Below, one piece after another: positions 56,025-64,000 of a stretch of 64,000 nt of DNA. Under the pieces are notes generated by a model that saw nothing but the letters and a program-made list of their open reading frames with translations, did no database searches and was not told the DNA's origin. Position 1 is the first letter of the stretch. Each line of letters opens with the position of its first letter. The DNA lies in NCBI GenBank assembly GCA_018894105.1, contig CM032117.1, positions 32,592,501-32,656,500 on the forward strand, read 5' to 3'. The DNA is from Jacaranda mimosifolia (Eukaryota; Streptophyta; Magnoliopsida; Lamiales; Bignoniaceae). A program made the position numbers and the translations under genes.

Positions 56025-58280
56025 TGAAAGTGCTATGGCCGAGATAAGCCAAACAAATTCAAAATTAAATAGCAAATCTCGAACCAAAGCAACATCCCCA
56101 GGCATATATCATACAACATAAATGGATTAATTAGCGGATACCAACCTGAATCGCTCAAAATCCAAGGAGATGATGGATGATTCTTCCTATCACAGATTTT
56201 CGGTAGTTTCTGGCACAACGGAGAAAAAGGAGAATATCTTCCAATTCCGATCTCCAAATGAAATGAGGAAAAATTCTCCAGAAAGGTAACTCAAATTCCG
56301 ATCTTCTGTGAAAAAAATTGGCTCAAATATCCATCTGATCACTCCAGGAGAAAATCGTGAAGTGGACTGTTCTGCAGAAACCTTTTCTGGAATTGAGTGG
56401 CCTCACTTGTGGTCACCTCCAATGCAAGTCCACACACCTTAAAGCAATCCTAGAACGTCCAGATCTTTAGCTGGAGCAGATCTGGAGTTGTTTGGTGAAG
56501 AAGGAGGTTTTTGAGTGAGAGAGAGAATGGATGGAAGTTAGATCTCTACTAACTTTGGAGAGAATTTTGGAGGAAGAATTTAGCTTGCAAAATTCAGAAT
56601 TTTGGCTAATCAATCTAGACTGATTTTCGGCCACTCCACCTCCCCTTATATAGAGGTGTGAGAGGTGTGATTCCAAGTGATGCCAAGGTGGCATCACACC
56701 TCCCATGCTAAGGGGGGGACCGAAAATTCCAAGGGCATAATTGTAAGTTGGTAATTCCACTAACATGTGGTCTTGCCAACTTGCTTAATTGGAATCCAAT
56801 TCCAATTAATTCAAATAATATTTGAATTCTTCCCTCAAATAATATATTCTCCTATTAATTAAATTAATCCAATTAATTTAATTAATTCAACTTGATTTAA
56901 CAATTAAATCAAGCAAACTTAACTCTTTAAGTTTTCTTTAGTTAACTTAACTCTTTAAGTCAACTTCAATTATTCAACTATCAATGTGGCTCAAATAATC
57001 AACTCCTTAATTATTTGCCTAATTTAACTCCTTAAATTAGTTGATCAATTTAACACTTAAATCAATCAAGCCATAATTGATCTTGAAATCTCTCTCTCAA
57101 AATCGGTCCCTTAAGAGGGACGAATTTTCTAACACTTAGAAATTCTTCTTTCACCACTTAGAAAAGTTCAAGGCTTTTGTGTGTGACCCATTGGGTTCAA
57201 CCATTCATCGGACATAGGCTCACAACTCTTTGTGACTTTTGAATATCAACTATTCATTCTAGTTTAAAACTCCTTTTAAACTAGTCGACTCAATTCAATC
57301 GATCTCTATCAATTGAAGAGTACCTAATCTCCATGGTCGATGTCCAACCCCAAGCCCATGGAGCCCAACTAATTGGTCAAAATGAATGTCTCTATGTGAA
57401 CCTTTTAAAGCTCTACGCATTCCATGCTAATATGGTCCTTCCATCTCCTATCTCCATGAAAGAGGCCTAGGGCAAGATATTTGTCGGCTCCCTAATAGCC
57501 TCGATTCTATGCTTCTATTCTAAATGTTCAATTCCGATGTATGACCTTATCTTTTGGAAAACTCTTTTCCCAAATTGTCATACCACCTTGCGCAAGGATT
57601 TTTGGAATACGATCATTATAGAATGCATAGGAGATGTACTCGCCGTTCACAAAAGCGAGGTGTCGGATTCCATCTTGGATCTCATAAACCTCCATGCCAA
57701 GTAGCTCATACCCAATCATACCCCGAACGGCCCACTTGGTGACCAGGGATAAGTCAAAGCATGAGGACCAGACACAAGGTTGCAATGGATCCTCAGGTCA
57801 AAGGACTAATTTATATGCACTAGCATAAGCAAGAGAGCTTGCTACTACCGACTTGCCACTACGGCTACGTAGTGGAGTCTCCGGTGGGTCTTCAGTGCCT
57901 TGTTCTCTAACAAGCACCCACTAACATGCACCCGTATCATATACAGTTGCTCATGGAACGGAGCAATATCCAACTCTTTGGATTTATTCATCGTTAGTGC
58001 AAATCTATCCGGATCTTAGATGTCCCGTCTCGTAAGATCCTATGACTTGGAATATTTAAGATCACGACCGTGTAAAACTTATTCCATGATCACCACCCAG
58101 TGAACTGACCAAGTCCCGTAGTCATGTGTGATCTAAGGACTTCATCCAAATGCCAGTGAAGTAATATAATGCATAAGATAAATGTGGTCATATGTAAGAT
58201 ATCATTCAATCAAGATTGTCTCTTTAGAAAATAGTTTTACAAAGCCAAAATCACTGGCTTGTCGGGCACTATTTCTAACA
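56025..58280 (-). mobile_element. Solo LTR of the A-F copia family (2256 bp) in H
   Basis: It starts TGAAAGTGCTATGGCC and ends GGGCACTATTTCTAACA, matching both ends of the family LTR in minus orientation. It is flanked by exact 5-bp copies ACTCT (56020-56024, 58281-58285). No internal element sequence is present, so the rest was removed by LTR-LTR recombination. It proves the A-F family was active after H inserted. Confidence 0.93.
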
Positions 58281-59092
58281 ACTCTCCCTCGTCTAATGGG
58301 ATAGCAGAACGAAATAATAGAACATTTAAAGATATGATTAATAGTCTACTTTTGAATTCTGGATTGCCTAAATATATGAGGGGAGAGAGGCTTTGAATAC
58401 AGCTTGCCATATTCTGAACAGAGTCTCTCCAAAACGTAAGGAAAGCACTTCGTTTGAACTCTAGAAATGCAGAAAACCTAGCTTAAAATATTTTCGTGTG
58501 TGGGGTTGCCTTACAAAAGTTTTAGTCCCAGAAGATAAGAGGAAAAAACTGGGTCCTAAAACTGTTGATGCAATTTTTTTGGGCTATCTTGAGACAAGCT
58601 ATGCATTGAGATTTCTAGTTATTAAGTATGAAATCCCTGGCATAGATGTTAACACAATAGTTGAGTTTTGTGATGTTACGTTCTTTGAAGATATGTTTCC
58701 TATGAAAATGGGAGTACCTCAAAATATTTCTTTAGACTCAACCCTTACATCTACTTTTATTCCTGATCATGTGGAAAGGATGACAAATGTGGGTGTTACT
58801 CCAAACAAATTTGATTCAGTATCCGCTGGATTTGAAGAGTTGGATAATCCCAAATGGAGTAAAAGAGCTAGAGTCATCAAGGATTTTGGAAGTGATTATA
58901 TCACTTATAATATCGAGGATGACCCAGTAACTTTCAAAGATACCATAACCTCGTCAGAAGCCAAGCATTGGAAAACATCTATCAAACGTGATATAGATTC
59001 TATTATCTCTAATGGGACATAGGATTTAGTTTATCTACCTTTGGGTTGGGTGCAGATGGATCTTTAAGAAGAAACTTAAGTCTGATGGGACC
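58281..59092 (+). pseudogene. Element H integrase C-terminal half and RT start
   Basis: It resumes with SNGIAERNNRTFKDMINSLL (catalytic Glu retained). The open frame 58498-59022 runs MWGCLTKVLVPEDKRKKLGP, DAIFLGYLETSYALRFLVIK, an integrase to RT linker, and ends in EAKHWKTSIKRDIDSIISNG, the start of RT. A stop replaces Trp at WDL. Another insert begins at 59093. Confidence 0.87.
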
Positions 59093-59909
59093 TGATATGG
59101 GATAACCCAGCGGGCCCAGCCCAATAACACTCAACTAGGCTAGAGACAACCCAATTACCTAGTAGGCCCAATCGATTTTGGGCCAGCCACATTGTCGACC
59201 AAATTTCAACCCTACTGGACAGTGTTTGCCTTGTTAACCAAGTTATGGTCGATCAGCATCAGGGGTGCCTTGTTCGGCCTTCAACCAAAGAGACTCGAAT
59301 ACAACGAAGTTGCACCTTGTCGACTAGAGTCTGTAGCAATATCCCACATAAGTATTTAAATCGACTAGAGAGGTCAAATTTGGGCGACAACCTCTCTACC
59401 GCATGATGCTCTGCTAGGTGACGTGCCTCAGCATTAATGGCGTATGTCTCCACAGTATTATCTTTTTCAGCTGTGCTAGGCTTGTGCACGCCTCTAGTGT
59501 ACCTCTTGTCTTGGGTAGGCGGAGGCATTGCCGCCTGGAATAGTACACAAGCTGGAGAAGACTTAAAGGCCATTAAGCAAGGGCAAAAGCCTTTCCTGTG
59601 CAACAAGGGCATCATAGACATATCAACCACATTAGAAAGGCTATAAATACCCAATTTCCAGCCTTCTACAAGGTATACCATTTTACTATCAAAAAGCACT
59701 CACCCTGCTGCTCTATTTTCTCGTTGATTATACCGACTAGAGCGTCGGAGCACCTTAGTCAAGGGCACCTTGGCTAGCCTAATGTTTGCTATTGGTTGCA
59801 GGACTCGACCCCATTATATCCCAAAGCATTCTGATCGACCTCTCATTTGGTCGATGGTACTAGACTTTAGCTCAATCTATCACTAAATAGTTTAAACCTT
59901 CATCAAGGC
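59093..59909. mobile_element. Solo LTR-like insert of an unrelated element (817 bp)
   Basis: It starts TGATATGGGATAACCC and ends ACCTTCATCA, interrupting the RT frame between KKKLKSDG and DKFKARLVA. It is clearly richer in G+C than the rest of the window. CTATAAATACCC at about 59641-59652 looks like a TATA box, and the GAGCGTCGGAGCACCTT-type tail is reminiscent of Ty3/gypsy LTRs. Flanks GGACC and AGGCC are only a weak 5-bp match. The open frames on both strands here are not genes. Confidence 0.65.
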
Positions 59910-61805
59910 CACTGATAAGTTTAAGGCCAGATTAGTTGCCAGAGGCTTTAGGCAAAAGGAAGGAATATATTTCTTTGACACCTATTCCTTAGTTGCTCGA
60001 TTGACTACAATGCCGGTGCTCATTGCATTGGTATCAATTTATGATTTTTTTATTCATCAGATGGATGTGAAAATAGCCTTTCTATATGGTGATCTCGAGG
60101 AAGAAATCTATATAGATCAACGTGAGGGGTTTGTAGCTCCTGGTAACGAGCAAAAGGTTTGTAAGCTTGTTAAATTTCTTTATGGATTAAAATAAGCTCC
60201 TAAACAATGGCATGAAAATTTTGATAAAACCATTTTATCATTGGCTTCATAGTAATTGATAATGATAAGTGCATCTATTACAAAGTTAAAGGTGACACTT
60301 GTATTGTTTCTTGCCTATATGTGGATGATATTTTATTGATTGGTTTTTCCATTAAGATTATTAATGAGACAAAGTCATACTTGAAAAGTAAGTTTGAAAT
60401 GAAGGATATGGGTGAAGCTAATGTGATTCTTGGACTCAAGTTGATTCGGTCAATTGAGGGTATAGCCATTTCTCAATCTCATTATGTTGAGAATATTATT
60501 GAGAAATTTGGCTATAAGGATTGTAGAATCGCTAAGGCACCATATGATCCTTCTATAGCTCTTTTTAAGAATGAAAGTGGTATTCCTGTGTCTCAATTGA
60601 GATACTCTCAGATTATTGGGAGCTTGCAATATCTTGCAAATGGCTCGAGATCAGATATCTCATTCCCAGTCTTGAAGCTAGCTAGGTATGCAAGTTGTCT
60701 CAATAGAATCCATTGGGAGGCTTTGGATAGTGTATTTTGGTATCTTAAGGGAACGACATCACTTGCTTTGCATTATGGCAGATTCCCTGTAGTACTTAAG
60801 AGATATAGTGATGCTAGCTAGATAGCCAAAAACTCTGGTAGTAATGGGTGTACAGGGTACGTATTTACCTTGGGTGGAGGCGTTGTCTCCTAGAAGTCTA
60901 CTAAACAGACTTTGGTAACTCGATCCACATTTGAGGCAGAGTGATGTGCTTTGGACACAACTGGAATAGAGGCTGAATGATTACATGGGCTGATGGTCCA
61001 ATTGCCCATGGTTAGTAAGCCCCTTTCTGCGATTGCAGTGCATAGTGATAACCAAACTACAATTGCAAAGATCAGAAGTTCAAAGTTTATCAAAAGACCA
61101 AGAGACATATCCAAGTTAGACTAAAGTCTATAAGGGAGCTTGTGTCTGATAAGATTGTGGCCATTGATTTTGTTGGATCCAAAGATAATGTGGCCAATCC
61201 TTTGACCAAAGGACTTGAGTTGTCCTTAGTCCAAAAATCCAAGAGGGGGATGGGACTAAGAACCCATCAGTCACGCACCTGCAGTGGCAACCCAACTTAC
61301 CAAGTGGAGATCCCACAAGGAAGGTTCAATGTGGTATAAATAAGCTGTTGAGTGTGTCGATGTGCCCCTAAACTAGACTGATACTTTAGTATCTGAGTTT
61401 CTCCCCTGGGATACTTGGAAGGTGTTGTTTACTGCTAGTAAAGTAAGAGTCTAAACTCTGAATAGGGTCAAGTCATATTGATGAGATGCAAGCAGTGCAT
61501 CCCTGGAGATGCCCAACTAAGTGAATATAGTCGTTTGGCCGCGACTAGAGGAAAAGGGTTATTTCTCGAAAACATTTACGACGTAGGATCGCGACATATG
61601 GCCATAATGTGTCAAACTTAAAGATCACTGCATAGCTAATAAATTGTTGTTACTAATAGACCCTGCCACATCCAGGGGCCAAATTCAAGGCTTAGATCCA
61701 TTTGTCCCTATGGTGGCACAAATTGGATAACTTAGGTAGTGGTTCAAACCTGAAGGTACCATTATTGAAAGTAAGTTACGACAACCTGATAGTACAATGC
61801 TATGG
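59910..61805 (+). pseudogene. Element H reverse transcriptase and RNase H
   Basis: RT: DKFKARLVARGF, QMDVKIAFLYGDLEEEIYID (60001-60195), FLYGLK, then CLYVDDILLIG with intact YVDD and MKDMGEANVILGLKLI (60321-60821), CRIAKAPYDPSIALFKN, YSQIIGSLQYLANGSRSDIS, FWYLKGTTSLALHYGRFP. RNase H: YSDAS, a stop, SGSNGCTGYVFTLGGGVVS, STKQTLVTRSTFEAE, VHSDNQTTIAK, then a broken tail to VANPLTKGL (61190). About ten stops or shifts inactivate it. Confidence 0.88.
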
Positions 61806-61818
61806 ATTTGTGGGGGGT
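61806..61818 (+). other. Element H polypurine tract
   Basis: ATTTGTGGGGGGT lies directly before TGTTGTAATTGG, the LTR start. The G-run is the purine primer for plus-strand synthesis. Confidence 0.75.
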
Positions 61819-62672
61819 TGTTGTAATTGGTACCGATTTAATTGGGATTATGGGGCTAATTACATGTTAAAGAGATGCTTTATTTCTTTGGATTAGTGCC
61901 AATTATTGGTTGGAATCCATAGATGATTAAAGTGTGAATGAGGGGTATAATGAGCATAAATTTTATAAATGGGAGTTGTCTCACATTGGAATTAAGACTA
62001 AGATGTGGGGACTTGTGGGAGTATAAAAGATTTTGTACTAGTCCCTTATCCCAGATTGGAAGTGAAACAAAAATATGGGAAACTATGAGAGTATAAAATA
62101 CTAGTCCGTGTACCCCACATTGGTAATTTTCACTTAAGTGCTTCCTTCTTAGCACTTATAAATAGTTTGTTGGTTGCAGGCTAAATATACAACTCAGAAT
62201 TCAATTCTGATAAACTTTCTCTACTTTTTCCACTATCACTTTCTTTATATAGTGTTGAGTTATCTAGGTTTGGCAACTGAGTAGTGCATCGAAGTGAAGC
62301 TGGTTTGAAGTGCATCAGCCATCTTCTAGACTGTCTTATCCTGGGTGAAGAGTTGCAGTACCCAGTGCACCATTGAGTGGGGCAATGTTTTCTTCAAGGC
62401 AAACTAGTTCCACTGGCAATTCAGTCGGTCATTTTGTGTACTATATAGATAAGTACTTTACATGCTTATTGTTCTTCCCATTGTTTAACTGATTCAATTC
62501 TATTGCTATTCCGAATTGGTTTCATTACTTTTGGTTTCTGAAAAAATTGAATTGAATTTGTTGTTGTTATACATGCCTTGAAATTTTATAGTTGAACTAT
62601 TTATACACTGCCTCATGATTATCTGCTTAAATTTTGATAATCTGCAAAATTCTTTAGAATCTATTTCTTTCA
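61819..62672 (+). mobile_element. Element H 3' LTR (854 bp)
   Basis: It keeps the intact TG...CA ends (TGTTGTAATTGG to TATTTCTTTCA). Both TATA modules are present (62022-62029, 62092-62099). It is followed by AAATC, the second copy of the target duplication. Confidence 0.93.
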
Positions 62673-62677
62673 AAATC

Positions 62678-62833
62678 AACCAAAATAGCTGACTCATCGG
62701 GTAGGGAATCCACACAGCACTTGGGCTCCTCCTTTGTATCTTGAGTGAGATCCCACAGACAAGTCCCTTCGAGATATGCTATATCAAATGTGCATTTTAG
62801 GATATCGGCGGCGAGGACCTCTTTGTTGTCTTC
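62678..62833 (-). pseudogene. Possible host exon, 5' part, split by element H
   Basis: This minus-strand open segment reads EDNKEVLAADILKCTFDIAY, then LEGTCLWDLTQDTKEEPKCC and VDSLPDESAILV, and joins the 53993-53901 part without a stop or shift. A TGA in frame at 62834-62836 limits it upstream; ATGAG just before could be an acceptor AG. Composition looks like a soluble acidic protein. I do not recognise the family. Confidence 0.38.
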
Positions 62834-62866
62834 TCATTCTTCCTAATCTGAGAGAATCACTATTAG

Positions 62867-63112
62867 GGAAAGAAAAAACAAAAGTTTGTAGGATTTTGTT
62901 CAAGTTCAATTATCGGTTTAGAAAATCTACCGAAAGACTTCTCACCAAACGTCTACATCATCTCAGGATTGCCGGTGGCCACTAGAACTGAGAGACTCGG
63001 CGTCTTATATAACAAGCTATGTGTAATGGGATTCAACATCACTGGCGAGGACTACATGCTAAATCGCGATCTAGTTTTGAGAACTCAACGACAACCTATA
63101 ATCAAAAGATGA
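62867..63112 (+). other. Unassigned open frame without ATG, 81 codons
   Basis: Plus-strand frame open from 62867 to TGA at 63110-63112. It includes GLENLPKDFSPNVYIISGLP, VATRTERLGVLYNKLCVMGF and NITGEDYMLNRDLVLRTQRQ. An AG near 62902 might be a splice acceptor. Codon content looks protein-like but no family is recognised, and the neighbouring exon candidate is on the other strand, so at most one of the two may be real. Confidence 0.25.
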
Positions 63113-63368
63113 ATACAATACACATAAAATCTAGCTTCTTTCATATTAGAGCATGAAAAGACAAAAAATGGTCAATTCACCATCAAAGCCTGGTGGTCTA
63201 CTTCCACCATCTTTAGGAAAATGAATAAAGAAAAAGATGTATTTTGATAAACTAGTGAAGAAGAAGACGTAGAGAAGTAGTACGGGGTGTAGAATGGGGG
63301 TGGGCTTTCAGTGGGAATGTGTAGCCTTTTCAGAGGTGGATATGTTTTTCAACCTATGTCTTGTCTTG
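63113..63368. other. Interval without recognised features
   Basis: This AT-rich stretch, with one purine-rich part near 63255-63310, shows no reading frame, repeat or element boundary before the duplicated flank at 63369. Confidence 0.5.
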
Positions 63369-63498
63369 ATTTTATTTAAATATAAATATTTTATTCTAAC
63401 CATCCTACAAGAGATAAAATAAGAAACAAACATCATAGCTAAAGGCACAACTTTATAAAGCATAATAATGCAAAATGATGTCGTTTCAAAGTAAAAAA
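63369..63498. repeat. Second copy of flank 1-129
   Basis: The segment matches window positions 1-129 with scattered substitutions and small indels, and leads into the same LTR. Compare the first feature. Confidence 0.82.
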
Positions 63499-64000
63499 TG
63501 TAACACCCCCTCTCAGGACAGCACCCAAGTTGAGGCGCTACCAATTCAATCTTAATTACAGTTCAAATAATAACAAGGAAACCTATAATTTAACCGTCTC
63601 TAAGGCAAAACAGTCACACTAATCCAAAAGATCATTCCGTAAAGCATAATATATACAATCCAAGTATCAGAATCCAACTCAGCGGAAAATAATTCATTTA
63701 TCCCAAAAGATCAATTCACAACATAAAATACGTACATATCCAGTATCTTAAGTTTCATACAAACATTCTCATAACACTTTTCAAGTAATTATCTTGATCG
63801 GGTGACTTAAATGAACAACAGCAGCACCTAATCTATTACAAAATCACTCTCGTCTAAAACATGCCTCTGCTTATCAGTTTGACTTGTCTGAAGACAAATA
63901 ACAACAAGGCGGTAAGTCCTAAGGACTTAGTGAGGGAAAAGAGAATGACAGGATTCAAAAGAAAATGATAAGCAATAAACAAGGCAGTTTGGTAATAATG
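63499..64000 (-). mobile_element. Ty3/gypsy LTR, cut by window end
   Basis: It begins with the intact TGTAACACCCCCTCTC and follows 130-632 to the last base with roughly 2 to 4 percent differences by eye. By its orientation and flank it corresponds to the copy at 130, not to that at 4509. The rest of the element would lie to the right of the window. Confidence 0.85.

Larger units (their letters stand above)
53994..62672 (+). mobile_element. Complete copia element H (Angela-like) with two solo LTR inserts
   Basis: It is bounded by LTRs (53994-54843, 61819-62672) and an exact 5-bp duplication AAATC (53989-53993, 62673-62677). Gag, integrase, RT and RNase H are in copia order on the plus strand; I did not find the protease. 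A family A-F solo LTR (56025-58280) splits integrase and another solo LTR (59093-59909) splits RT. Without them the element would be about 5.6 kb. Lineage is judged from RT/RNase H wording (YDPSIALFKN, IIGSLQYL, GYVFTLGGG). Confidence 0.93.

Noticed and set aside
59259..59699. 146-codon minus-strand frame
   Set aside because: It is within the inserted GC-richer LTR and opposite a shorter plus frame; its composition reflects the GC content only.
1..64000. CRISPR arrays, operons, riboswitches, rRNA or tRNA genes
   Set aside because: No such structure was seen, and the primer binding sites only mimic the tRNA 3' end complement.

Overview
This window looks like gene-poor heterochromatin of a flowering plant. 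Nearly everything recognisable is a decayed LTR retrotransposon or a small non-autonomous DNA transposon in an AT-rich background. I found no intact host gene, rRNA, tRNA or CRISPR array. Plant origin rests on the Ty1/copia and Ty3/gypsy families, initiator-Met-tRNA primer binding sites (TGGTATCAGAGCC type) and hAT and MULE-like miniature elements. I cannot name a species or decide monocot versus eudicot.

Layout. 1-5012: a minus-strand Ty3/gypsy element with a 1.33 kb LTR, whose LTR plus 129 bp of flank reappears at 63369-64000. 6201-7048: a hAT MITE with an exact 8-bp target duplication. 7057-9785: AT-rich DNA with duplications and no gene. 9786-49716: a nest of at least six relics (here A to F) of one Ty1/copia family with LTRs of about 2.2 kb and, where measurable, a 2 kb leader. 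B sits inside A. A hAT-like element carrying another hAT MITE sits in the leader of B. C sits in D. E sits in a solo LTR, which sits in the gag gene of F. A segment of about 14.15 kb (26182-40333) appears inverted, with both breakpoints inside LTRs of this family. A MULE-like element of 1.4 kb with terminal inverted repeats of about 130 bp lies at 38789-40205. 49717-53160: a second copia lineage (G, Tork/SIRE-like), minus strand, without LTRs. 53994-62672: a third copia lineage (H, Angela-like), bounded by 0.85 kb LTRs and an exact 5-bp duplication, itself hit by two solo LTRs. H interrupts a short reading frame that may be a host exon.

Nothing works as a system today. Every gag-pol frame is broken by stops, frameshifts or deletions, and several catalytic residues are lost: integrase D to N in B, integrase E to K and reverse transcriptase YVDD to YVND in E. 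The value of the window is its layered history, plus a few sequence structures shared between copies of the copia family: palindromic motifs in the leader, an inverted repeat over the TATA box, and a GC-rich island in the leader. I see no convincing novel functional system.
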